Of a DNA stretch of 64,000 bases, positions 16,064 through 24,739 are shown piece after piece (within the stretch, counting starts at the first letter, position 1; the number at the start of each line of letters is the position of its first letter). This stretch comes from Kutzneria buriramensis. GTDB taxonomy: Bacteria > Actinomycetota > Actinomycetes > Mycobacteriales > Pseudonocardiaceae. The stretch lies in assembly GCF_043575855.1 (NCBI RefSeq), contig NZ_CP144375.1, forward strand, positions 5,580,001 to 5,644,000. Direction: 5' to 3'. Made by a program: the position numbers and the translations under genes. The notes below the pieces were generated by a model. The model saw only the letters and a program-made list of their open reading frames with translations, was not told where the DNA came from and made no database searches.

Positions 16064-17248
16064 TCAGCTCCAGGTGACCGGCAGCCGGTGCACGCCGTAG
16101 ATGCTCTGGTGCACGGGGCGCAAGGGCACTTCCTCCGGCGCGACCGCCAGCCGCAGCGTCGGGAACTGCTTGAACAGCTCGGGAATCGCCACTCGCATCT
16201 CCACCCGGGCCAGCTGCTGGCCGAGGCACTGGTGGATGCCGTGACCGAAGGCCAGGTGCCCCACGGCGTCGCGGCTCAGGTCTAGGGCGTCGGGGTCGGC
16301 GAATCGCAGCGGGTCGCGATTGGCGGTGTGCATCGCGAGAGTGACGGTCGAGCCGGCCTTGATCAGCTGTCCGCCGAGTTCGACGTCCTCCCGCGCGGCC
16401 CGGATGTTGAGGTTGGCGACGGTCAGGTAGCGCAGCAGTTCCTCGACGGCCTTGTCCGGATCGGCGTGCAGGCCGGCGATCTGCTCGGGATGACGGAGCA
16501 GCGCGAAGGCGCCGAGCGCGATCATGTTGGCGGTGGTGTCGAGGCCGGCGGCCAGCAGCACACCGCCGACGCCGGCCAGCTCCTCGTCGTTGAGGTCGCT
16601 GGTGGTCAGTTCACTGAGCACATCGTCGGTGGGGTCGGCCCGCTTGGCCGACACCAGCCTTCCCATGTATTCCTGCAAATTCTGGTATGCGGCGAACTTC
16701 TCCGCCGGGGGGCCGTCCGCGGCGAACAACGCCGTGACGTAGCCCTGGAACGTGTCCCGGTCCGAGTAGGGCACGCCGAGCAGCTCGCAGATCATCACCG
16801 CCGGCACCGGATGGGCGAACTCCGCCACCAGATCCAGCTCGGGACCCTTGCGCCGCATGGCATCCAGGTGCTCGGCGGTCACCCGCTCCACCTGCTCGCT
16901 GAGCTGCCGCATCCGGCGTACGGTGAACTTGCCGACCAGCAGCCGCCGATAGCGGGTGTGCTCCGGGGCGTCGAGGCCGATCATGTCGCCGACCGGCGCC
17001 GGCGGCAGCTCGCCGATCTCCTCCATGCCGGGCAGGGGATGATGCATCAGCTCGTACCGCGAGCTGAACCGCTGGTCGGCCAGCACCGCGCGGACCTCGG
17101 CGTAACCGGTGGCCAGCCAGCCGACGTGTCCGTCCGGATAGGTCATGCGCACCAACGGGTTCTCGGCCTGGAGCCGGCCGAGCTCGCTCGGCGGATCGAA
17201 CGGGCAGCCCTGCGGGCGGGCCAGCGGTAAGTCATCGATGTGAGACAC
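16064..17248 (-). CDS. Cytochrome P450
   Basis: About 394 residues from GTG 17248, which has AGGAG six bases upstream; the frame is open from TTG 17254, but that codon touches the ribosome site. The I-helix AAGLDTTANM carries the acid/alcohol pair for oxygen activation, EELLRY is the K-helix ExxR, and FGHGIHQCLGQQLAR holds the haem thiolate cysteine. Soluble bacterial class (CYP105/107-like). Electrons must come from a ferredoxin and reductase not encoded nearby. It lies 12 bases after the DrrB-like permease, so it may modify the substrate that the pump exports. Confidence 0.93.
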   Translation of the reverse strand: MSHIDDLPLARPQGCPFDPPSELGRLQAENPLVRMTYPDGHVGWLATGYAEVRAVLADQRFSSRYELMHHPLPGMEEIGELPPAPVGDMIGLDAPEHTRYRRLLVGKFTVRRMRQLSEQVERVTAEHLDAMRRKGPELDLVAEFAHPVPAVMICELLGVPYSDRDTFQGYVTALFAADGPPAEKFAAYQNLQEYMGRLVSAKRADPTDDVLSELTTSDLNDEELAGVGGVLLAAGLDTTANMIALGAFALLRHPEQIAGLHADPDKAVEELLRYLTVANLNIRAAREDVELGGQLIKAGSTVTLAMHTANRDPLRFADPDALDLSRDAVGHLAFGHGIHQCLGQQLARVEMRVAIPELFKQFPTLRLAVAPEEVPLRPVHQSIYGVHRLPVTWS

Positions 17249-17260
17249 ACTCAACTCCTG

Positions 17261-18052
17261 TCAGTGGGCGTATTCACGGTTGAACAGGCGCTTGGACCAG
17301 AGGTAGCTGCCGAGCGCGATCACCGCGCACCAGGCCAGCGCGAGCCACGCGTTGTCGCCGAGCGGACGGTCCATCAGCAGGCCGCGCAGGGTCTCCATGA
17401 TCGGCGTGAACGGCTGGTACTCGGCGAACCAGCGCAGCCCGGCCGGCATCGAGTCAGTGGGCACGAAACCGCTGCCCAGGAAGGGAAGCAGCGTCAACGG
17501 CATGGGCAGGTTGCTGGCCGTCTCCACGCTCTTGGACACCTGACCCAGCGCCACCGCCAGCCACACCAGCGCGAAGGTGACGACGATCAGGAAACCGCCG
17601 GCGGCCAGCCACTCCGCGAGGCTCGCCTGCGGCCGGAACCCGACCAGCAGCGCCACGCCGATCACGATGGCCAGGCTGATCACCGCCTGGATCACGCTGC
17701 CGAGCACGTGCCCGGTCAGCACGGAGACGCGGGCGATGTGCATGGTCCGGAACCGGGCGATCACGCCCTCGGTCATGTCCATCGCGATGGAGATCGCGGT
17801 CCCCTGCACCGTCGCCGCGATGGCCATGATGATGATCGCCGGCGCGACGTAGGTGGCGTAGGACGCGCGATCGCCGCCCAGGCCCGCGCCGAGCGTGCCG
17901 CCGAAGACGTACACGAACAGCAGCAGGAAGATGATCGGCATCCCGACGAGCATGAGCGTCATCGACGGGTAGCGGAGCATGTGCCTTATGTTGCGGCGCA
18001 GCATCGTCGCCGAGTCGCGCAGCGGATGGAACCGCAGGTCCACGGTGCTCAT
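17261..18052 (-). CDS. ABC-2 transporter permease (DrrB-like)
   Basis: 263 residues with six hydrophobic helices and the ABC-2 layout: an amphipathic N-terminus, MPIIFLLLFVYVFGGTL as first helix and FLGSGFVPTDSMPAGLRWFAEYQPFTPI before the last helix, a stretch well known in daunorubicin-resistance permeases. Its ATG overlaps the stop of the ATPase gene by four bases. Together they would form an efflux pump for a hydrophobic compound. Confidence 0.9.
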   Translation of the reverse strand: MSTVDLRFHPLRDSATMLRRNIRHMLRYPSMTLMLVGMPIIFLLLFVYVFGGTLGAGLGGDRASYATYVAPAIIIMAIAATVQGTAISIAMDMTEGVIARFRTMHIARVSVLTGHVLGSVIQAVISLAIVIGVALLVGFRPQASLAEWLAAGGFLIVVTFALVWLAVALGQVSKSVETASNLPMPLTLLPFLGSGFVPTDSMPAGLRWFAEYQPFTPIMETLRGLLMDRPLGDNAWLALAWCAVIALGSYLWSKRLFNREYAH

Positions 18053-18975
18053 CGGGCACTCACCTTCTCCTGGCCGGTCAGGGCGAGGAAGACGTCGTCC
18101 AGGTCGGGGGTGTGCACCGAGAGCTCCTCGACCTCGACGCGCCCGTCGAGCCGGTCGATCAGCGTCTTCAGCGCACGCATGCTGCCGTCGTTGGGCACCC
18201 GCAGGGCCAGCGCGTCGTCGTCACGGTCGGCGTCGGCCAGCAGGCTCATCGCCCGGTCGAGGCCGCTCGGGTCGGCGAAGCGCAGCCGCACGTGCCCGCC
18301 GGGGATGCGCCGCTTGAGCTCGTCCGCGGTCCCCTCGGCGACCAGCCGGCCGTGGTCGAGGACCCCGATCCGGTCGGCCAGCTCGTCGGCCTCCTCCAGG
18401 TACTGCGTGGTCAGGAAGATCGTGACGCCGTCGGCGACCAGGTTCCGGACGATCTGCCACATGCCCCGCCGGCTGCGCGGGTCCAGGCCGGTGGTCGGCT
18501 CGTCCAGGAAGATCACCCGCGGGCTGCCGACCAGCGTCATCGCCAGGTCGAGCCGGCGGCGCATGCCGCCGGAGTACGTCGACGCCGGCTTGCGGCCGGC
18601 CTCGACCAGGTCGAACTGCGCCAGCAGCTCGGCGGCGCGGCGACGGCCGTCCCGCCGGGGCAGGTGGTGCAGGTCCGCCATCAGCAGCAGGTTCTCCTCG
18701 CCGGTGAGCAGGTTGTCCACCGCCGAGAACTGACCTGTGACACCGATCGCGGCCCGCACCGCGTCGGCCTCGCGGACGACGTCGTGCCCGGCGACCCGCA
18801 GGTCGCCGCCGTCCGCGCTGATCAGCGTGGACAGGATCCGGACGGTGGTGGTCTTGCCGGCGCCGTTCGCGCCGAGCAGGGAGTACACGGTGCCCTGCGG
18901 CACCGCCAGGTCGAGGCCGTCCAGCACCACGTGCTCGCCGAACGCCTTGCGCAGGCCGGAAACGGAGATGGTCAT
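18049..18975 (-). CDS. ABC transporter ATP-binding protein (DrrA-like)
   Basis: 308 residues from ATG 18975 with AAAGGGAAA upstream. Walker A GANGAGKTT, Q-loop TGQFSAVD, signature YSGGMRRRLDLA, Walker B VIFLDEPTTGLDP and the switch region TTQYLEEADELADRI are all intact. The C-terminal extension (about 80 residues, ending SVHTPDLDDVFLALTG) is the daunorubicin-resistance-type DUF4162 tail. It energises the permease encoded directly downstream and overlapping. Confidence 0.93.
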   Translation of the reverse strand: MTISVSGLRKAFGEHVVLDGLDLAVPQGTVYSLLGANGAGKTTTVRILSTLISADGGDLRVAGHDVVREADAVRAAIGVTGQFSAVDNLLTGEENLLLMADLHHLPRRDGRRRAAELLAQFDLVEAGRKPASTYSGGMRRRLDLAMTLVGSPRVIFLDEPTTGLDPRSRRGMWQIVRNLVADGVTIFLTTQYLEEADELADRIGVLDHGRLVAEGTADELKRRIPGGHVRLRFADPSGLDRAMSLLADADRDDDALALRVPNDGSMRALKTLIDRLDGRVEVEELSVHTPDLDDVFLALTGQEKVSAR

Positions 18976-18989
18976 GGTCGATTTCCCTT

Positions 18990-19835
18990 TCAGGCCCGGC
19001 GGATCGTGATGCCGCCGAAGGAGGTGTGCGCGCGGACCTCGACCCGCTCGTCGGCCTCGCCGGGCTGGCTGACGTCGTCGAGCTCGTTGCTGACCTGCCC
19101 GAAGGAGGTGCCGACCTCCAGCCACGCGGCGGTGCCCTTGGCGATGCCGATCTCCAGGTCGCCCATGGAGGTGGCCAGCGTCGCCGTGCCGCGCGACACC
19201 TGGCCGACGCGGACGCTGCCGTTGGCGGTCTTCGCGTCGACGTTGCCGCCGACCCGGTCGACGATGATGCTGCCGTTGGACGAGCGCGCCTGAACGTTGC
19301 CGTTGACGTCGCCGACCTCGATCTCGCCGTTGGAGTTCTTCACGACCAGGCCGCCGTCGATGTCGCCGAGCTGGATCCGGCCGGAGGCGGTGTGCACGTC
19401 GGCGTCGCCGCCGGCCGCGTCCACGGCGATGCTGCCGGCCGAGGTGCTCGCCCGCAGCGCGCCGGTCTGCTCCGCCCGGATGCTGCCGGCGGCGCTGCGG
19501 AACCGGGTCTCGCCCAGCCGGCCGGTCGCCGTCAGGTCGCCCACCTGCGTGTCGCCGGACAGCGTCGAGCCGCTGGGCAGCTCGATGGTCACCTCGACCG
19601 ACCGGGACTTGCGGGAGAAGTCGAACATCCGGACCTTCGGGCCGACGATCTGCAGCAGGCCGTTCGAGTAGTCGACGCGCACCCGCTGCGCCGCCTCCAC
19701 GTCGGAGTTGTCGGCCGGGTCCGTCGGATGCACCTCGACGACGGTGTCGGTGCGGTCGCTCGCGGCGACCCGCACGTTGCCGACGCTGAGTTCGACGGTG
19801 ACGGAGATGGCTTTGGGCGTCTCGAAAATAGGCAT
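18990..19835 (-). CDS. DUF4097 family beta-helix-like protein
   Basis: 281 residues built of short repeating strands with S/N-G turns (STSAGSIAVDAAGG, KNSNGEIEVGDVNG, RSSNGSIIVDRVGG, KTANGSVRVGQVSRG), the DUF4097 right-handed beta-helix pattern. No signal peptide is visible, so it is probably cytosolic. In many actinobacteria this family is encoded next to a HicB-like RHH protein and a DrrAB-type ABC transporter, exactly as here. Role unknown; a scaffold or regulator of the pump is inferred. Confidence 0.85.
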   Translation of the reverse strand: MPIFETPKAISVTVELSVGNVRVAASDRTDTVVEVHPTDPADNSDVEAAQRVRVDYSNGLLQIVGPKVRMFDFSRKSRSVEVTIELPSGSTLSGDTQVGDLTATGRLGETRFRSAAGSIRAEQTGALRASTSAGSIAVDAAGGDADVHTASGRIQLGDIDGGLVVKNSNGEIEVGDVNGNVQARSSNGSIIVDRVGGNVDAKTANGSVRVGQVSRGTATLATSMGDLEIGIAKGTAAWLEVGTSFGQVSNELDDVSQPGEADERVEVRAHTSFGGITIRRA

Positions 19836-19896
19836 GGCTGTCCCCTCGAAAGGTGTCGTTGAAGCGTCCCCGCAGGTCAGGGACGTGTGGTGGTGG

Positions 19897-20415
19897 TTAG
19901 CGAACCCAGCCGGTCATGGACTGGGAGGTGCGCTTGACGGCGCGCCGCTCCGGACGCTGCTCGGCCTTCTGGAGGCCGGCGGAGGCCGCCCGGACCAGCC
20001 AGGCGTTGACCGACCGGCCCTCCTTGGCGGCGGCCTCCTCGACGGCGGCCTTGAGCGCCTCCGGCAGCCGGACGTTGATCCGCGACGACGGGCCGTCCTC
20101 GGCGAAAAGTGGGCTCCCCTCCGGTCCACTCTCCGCCGGCTCGTCCGCGGCCGCCGCGGTCACCGGCTCGGCCGGCGGCGCCGTGACCACGAACTGCGGG
20201 TCACGTCCCCGCAACCGCAGCTCCACCGACCCCGGGGCCAGGTCCTGGGTGATCTCGTCGGTGGCGGCCGACAGCGCGTCCAACAGCGTCATCCGGATCG
20301 CCGACTCGAGTGAGCCGGTGAGGCGCTCGACCAGCGCCCGCGCCTCGTCGCCGCTGGCCTCGGCGAGCGTGGCGAACTCGCGTCCGAGGTTGTTCACATA
20401 CGCCGTCAGGTCCAT
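19897..20415 (-). CDS. RHH/HicB-like DNA-binding protein
   Basis: 172 residues from ATG 20415. The first about 60 residues are helical and acidic. Residues about 110-150 give the ribbon-helix-helix motif SRINVRLPEALKAAVEEAAAKE / GRSVNAWLVRAASAGLQ, and the tail is basic. It heads the minus-strand operon, and its start codon is embedded in a series of repeats that look like its own operator (20414-20498), so negative autoregulation is likely. No HicA toxin is encoded nearby, so it acts as a regulator rather than as half of a toxin-antitoxin pair. Confidence 0.82.
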   Translation of the reverse strand: MDLTAYVNNLGREFATLAEASGDEARALVERLTGSLESAIRMTLLDALSAATDEITQDLAPGSVELRLRGRDPQFVVTAPPAEPVTAAAADEPAESGPEGSPLFAEDGPSSRINVRLPEALKAAVEEAAAKEGRSVNAWLVRAASAGLQKAEQRPERRAVKRTSQSMTGWVR

Positions 20416-20498
20416 GGCACCACTATGGCACACGCATGGCACCAAGGCAAGCCATCTTGGCTCAGCTTGGCATCATGTGTGGCTCAGGGTGGTGCCAT
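20414..20498. promoter_or_regulatory. Helically phased TGGC operator at the head of the ABC/P450 operon
   Basis: ATGGCAC occurs at 20414, 20425 and 20436, exactly 11 bp apart, and its reverse complement GTGCCAT at 20492. TGGC cores also occur at 20458, 20468 and 20480, on nearly the same helical phase. The first copy overlaps the start codon of the RHH gene. One repeat per DNA turn is how RHH dimers such as Omega or ParG coat their operators cooperatively, so this is probably the binding array of the RHH protein encoded immediately downstream. Confidence 0.65.
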
Positions 20499-20506
20499 AG
20501 GTGGCT

Positions 20507-22237
20507 CTACCAGCGCTTCGACGCCCGATCGGTGAGCCCGAGCTTCTCGGCCCCGTCCTTGCTGCCGCCGACAATCTCCGCGGTGGACTTCGGATCGACG
20601 GTCCGCAGGGACTCGACGACGTCGGCGGCCACGGTCGTAGGGTCCCCGTCGACGTCGATGACCAGCCCGAACTGCACGGAGGGGTCGTCGAACGACGCCC
20701 GTGCCGCCGGGTGCTCGAAGGTCAGGCGCACGGTGTCGAAGTCCCTCAGCCACGCGGTGCACCAGTTCAACCGGCAGTCCCACTGCGTCAGGACCTGAGG
20801 CTCGGTCCGGAGCCGCTCCCCGATGAGCCGTGCCGCCGTCCGGGCCGGCCACTCCCACCCGTGGTCACGTTCCGCCCGTGCGATCTCGCGGTCGTACTCG
20901 GCCGCGTCGAACCGGAACTCGTGCCCTTCGAGCTGCCAGACCGCTTCCGATCCCTCGCGGGTGATCGTCGCGTACAGCGCCCCGCAGCAGCCCTCGGTGC
21001 AGTACGCCTCGGCCAGGCGGACCTTCTTGACGTGGTCCAAGGCCCGCAGTCGACCGCCGTGGACCAGGTATTCGGGATCCTCGGCGGCGCCCTTGTCGAA
21101 GTGCTGGGCGATCACCGGCGCGCCGTCGATCAGGATCCTGGTCTCGATCTGCGAGAAGCTCGTCGGCGTCGGATCCGGCACCACCACCCGAACCGCGAAC
21201 CGCCCGGTCGGCACACCCCCCTTGGCGGACTCGGCGATGGCCCACGCCGCGCGCCTGGCCTCGACCGGATCGTCGGACTCGGCGGACCGGTGCAGGAACT
21301 CCAGCCACGGCGGAGCGGACAGCACGCCGCCGATCCGGTCGATCAGGCGTTCGTGATCGTCCCCCAGGACCGGAGCGGCAAAGCCGGTGCGGAGGTCCTC
21401 GGCGACCATCGCCAGCATCGCGGCCCCGTCGAGGGACGGCGTCCGCCGCTCGGCGACCGTCACCCACCTGCGGTAGGTCTCGGCGGCGTCCGCGTAGCGA
21501 CCGACCTGGGCCTGGTAGTTCCGTGGGGAGGTCATCGCCAGCAGGAGGTTGCCCACCTGGTCCCACTGGGCATCGTCGGTCGACAGGTCGACCAATCCAT
21601 GGGTTTCGGCGATCTTGCGGGCCAGATCGCTGGACAGCAGGTGGCGTGGCGTGGCCCGAACCCAAGCCTTCACGGCCGGATCCTGGTCCCCGACCAGCCA
21701 TTCCACGGCTTCGAGCCTGGCGTGAGGGCGTGATCGCTCGGCCAGCCAGATCGCGTCTCGGCCCGCGCCGGGAATCCTCGCCAGTGCCAAGACGGCCGGC
21801 CGATCCACGAACCGCAACCGACCGATCGTCTTCAACAGGGTGACGTCACGAGGCTCGGCACGACCGATGAGCAGGCCGATCCCGATCGCCACCGGACGGC
21901 GATCCGTGCCGTGACGCACAAGCCACCGTGCTGTCTCCAGGAGCTGCTCGGACGGCGTGGACACCACTTCCCCGACGATCAGCGTGGCCACGATGCTGAT
22001 CGGCAGGCGAAGACAGCGGTTGTGCAGTTCCTGGGCTGGCAGAGACGGATCGGCCAGGAGCTCCCGGAGCAGGGATCTCTGGGCTCGGACCTGCGTGCGG
22101 GGCTGGGCGTCGTCATCGGGGAACGGGCGGCCGCCGTCGGGCAGCGGATCGTCCGGCGTACGCCGGTGCAGCCGCTGGGCGTGATCGAACAGGGAAACCG
22201 GGCGGTCGAGCGCACTGCGCTCGTCGGACACGCTCAC
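20507..22237 (-). CDS. Uncharacterised 576-aa protein with Cys-rich motif
   Basis: I do not recognise this family. The N-terminal two thirds (about 1-330) are mostly helical, with repeated hydrophobic helix pairs such as RPVAIGIGLLIGRAEPRDV, suggesting an armadillo/HEAT-like solenoid. The C-terminal part (about 335-576) is mixed alpha/beta and contains AYCTEGCCGALYATI, three cysteines in five residues that could bind metal, and ends with a WDCRLNWCTAWLRDFDTV stretch. No signal peptide or membrane helix. GTG 22237 overlaps the stop of a tiny upstream frame (22234-22269). Its 3' end is 9 bases from the phased operator. Confidence 0.7.
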   Translation of the reverse strand: MSVSDERSALDRPVSLFDHAQRLHRRTPDDPLPDGGRPFPDDDAQPRTQVRAQRSLLRELLADPSLPAQELHNRCLRLPISIVATLIVGEVVSTPSEQLLETARWLVRHGTDRRPVAIGIGLLIGRAEPRDVTLLKTIGRLRFVDRPAVLALARIPGAGRDAIWLAERSRPHARLEAVEWLVGDQDPAVKAWVRATPRHLLSSDLARKIAETHGLVDLSTDDAQWDQVGNLLLAMTSPRNYQAQVGRYADAAETYRRWVTVAERRTPSLDGAAMLAMVAEDLRTGFAAPVLGDDHERLIDRIGGVLSAPPWLEFLHRSAESDDPVEARRAAWAIAESAKGGVPTGRFAVRVVVPDPTPTSFSQIETRILIDGAPVIAQHFDKGAAEDPEYLVHGGRLRALDHVKKVRLAEAYCTEGCCGALYATITREGSEAVWQLEGHEFRFDAAEYDREIARAERDHGWEWPARTAARLIGERLRTEPQVLTQWDCRLNWCTAWLRDFDTVRLTFEHPAARASFDDPSVQFGLVIDVDGDPTTVAADVVESLRTVDPKSTAEIVGGSKDGAEKLGLTDRASKRW

Positions 22238-22269
22238 CGGTTGGGGATGAACTCGATTCTCTTCGACAT
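22234..22269 (-). CDS. Possible 11-aa leader peptide or frameshifted N-terminus
   Basis: ATG at 22269 opens a frame MSKRIEFIPNR that stops at 22234, overlapping the GTG start of the 576-residue gene in a GTGA arrangement. The ATG follows GAGGG. It could be a translationally coupled leader peptide. Alternatively it is the original N-terminus separated from the main frame by a one-base indel. The sequence looks coding (Lys/Arg/Phe), which is why it is listed. Confidence 0.35.
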   Translation of the reverse strand: MSKRIEFIPNR

Positions 22270-22341
22270 GCCCTCACGGTACTCAGGTCGACCGGGGCGC
22301 CACATCTGTGATCGGCGTCACAGGCATAGTCGTGGAGGTGC

Positions 22342-22368
22342 TGTCGAGAACCGCGCGGCGGCTCCGTC
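22342..22368 (+). promoter_or_regulatory. Putative ECF42-type promoter
   Basis: TGTCGA at 22342-22347 and CGTC at 22365-22368 are separated by 17 bases. This is the -35/-10 pattern described for ECF42 sigma factors (TGTCGA and CG(A/T)C), lying 39 bases before the DGPF gene that is co-transcribed with the ECF42-like sigma gene. It implies autoregulation. Confidence 0.65.
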
Positions 22369-22406
22369 CCTGGGGCACGATCGGCCCGAACGAGAAGGAG
22401 AACGTC

Positions 22407-22819
22407 GTGAAGTACCTGCTGCTCAAGCACTACCGCGGTGGCCCGAACCCGACGACCCCGACGGTGAACTGCAAGCCGATGGACCAGTGGACGCCGCAGG
22501 AGGTCGACGCGCACATCCAGTACATGCGCGACTTCGCCGGCCGCCTGGAGCAGACGGGCGAGTTTGTCGACGGGCAGGCGCTAGCGCCGGAGGGCGCGTG
22601 GGTCCGGCACGACGGCGAGGGGCGGCCGCCGGTGACCGACGGTCCGTTCGTGGAGACCAAGGACCTCATCGCCGGCTGGATGATCATCGACGTGGAGTCC
22701 TGGGAACGGGCGGTCGAGCTGGCCGGGGAGCTGTCGGCGGCGCCCGGCCCCGGTGGCGAGCCCATCAACGAGTGGCTCGAGGTGCGGCCGTTCCTGGCCG
22801 AGCCGCCCGCGGTGGTCGA

Positions 22820-22823
<4 letters not shown>
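22407..22823 (+). CDS. DGPF/YCII-domain protein
   Basis: 138 residues from GTG 22407 with a perfect ribosome site AGAAGGAG six bases upstream. Opens KYLLLKHYRGG and contains VTDGPFVETKDLIAGWMIIDVESWERAVELA, the DGPF motif of the YCII-related family. DGPF proteins are the hallmark partners of ECF42 sigma factors and are the usual targets of their regulation; their biochemical role is unsettled. The stop overlaps the sigma-factor start (GTGA), so the two are made together. Compared with the family, an insertion of about 20 residues (TTPTVNCKPMDQWTPQEVD) precedes the helix at about residue 40. Confidence 0.88.
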
Positions 22824-23959
<1,136 letters not shown>

Positions 23960-24152
23960 CCATGCCGTGAGGGAGCCGGCCGCACCGTACGCAGGCTCGT
24001 GCCGGCGAGATCAGGTGGCTTGTCCGAGTCGGCCGAGTACACCACGCTGAGCCCCGAGCACGAGGACTGCCGGCGAGCCAGATCGCGCACCGATGAGTTT
24101 CCCGCGCCGCGCTGGTCCCTACGCCGGACACGCACGGACGGAAGGCTGCGCC

Positions 24153-24719
24153 ATGCGGAAACTGATCTACGGCATGAACCTGAGCCTGGACGGCTACATC
24201 GCCGCGGCCGGCGACGACATCGGCTGGAGCGGACCGCCGAGCGACGAGCTGTTCCAGTGGTGGCTGGACCACGAGCAGGCGAGTGACCTGTCGCTGTATG
24301 GGCGCAGGTTGTGGGAGACGATGAGCTCCTACTGGCCGACCGGCGACCAGCAGCCCGATGCCACCCCGGCGCAGATCGAGTTCGCGCGGAACTGGCGGGA
24401 CACGCCGAAGGTGGTGTTCTCCTCGACGATCGACAAGGTCGACTGGAACACCCGCCTGGTCACCGGCGACGCGGTCGCCGAGATCACCCGGCTCAAGGCC
24501 GAGGACGGCGGCCCGATGAACATCGGCGGCGCGACGCTCGCCGGGGCGGCCATGCGCGCCGGGCTGATCGACGAGTACGCGATCGCCGCCCATCCGGTCC
24601 TGGTGGGCGGCGGCACGCCGTTCTTCACCGCGCTGGACAGCTGGGTGAACCTGAACCTGGTGGAGACGCGGACGTTTCCCGGCGGCGTGGTCCTGGCCAG
24701 GTACGAGACCAGGCGCTGA
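24153..24719 (+). CDS. Dihydrofolate-reductase-like (RibD C-terminal) oxidoreductase
   Basis: 188 residues from ATG 24153. RKLIYGMNLSLDGYIAAAGDDIGW, LYGRRLWETMSSYWP, KVVFSSTID and PMNIGGATLAGAAMRAGLIDEYAIAAHPVLVGGGTPFF are the signature stretches of the DHFR/RibD-C-like reductase group, which uses NADPH. These are not the housekeeping FolA; the substrate is unknown. The gene follows a 193-base gap with nothing recognisable in it and converges on dnaB. Confidence 0.88.
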   Translation: MRKLIYGMNLSLDGYIAAAGDDIGWSGPPSDELFQWWLDHEQASDLSLYGRRLWETMSSYWPTGDQQPDATPAQIEFARNWRDTPKVVFSSTIDKVDWNTRLVTGDAVAEITRLKAEDGGPMNIGGATLAGAAMRAGLIDEYAIAAHPVLVGGGTPFFTALDSWVNLNLVETRTFPGGVVLARYETRR

Positions 24720-24739
24720 GCAGCACCACCTGTAGGGTC

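Noticed and set aside
14410..20415. Natural-product gene cluster because of P450 and DrrAB
   Set aside because: No PKS, NRPS, terpene synthase or other scaffold-forming enzyme lies nearby; the set fits detoxification or resistance better.
19897..20415. HicAB toxin-antitoxin module
   Set aside because: A HicA-type toxin (about 60-80 residue dsRBD-like) is not present on either side.
23960..24152. Small gene in the gap between the ECF42 gene and the DHFR-like gene
   Set aside because: Short frames have no convincing ribosome site or protein-like composition; the gap probably just holds the promoter of the reductase gene.
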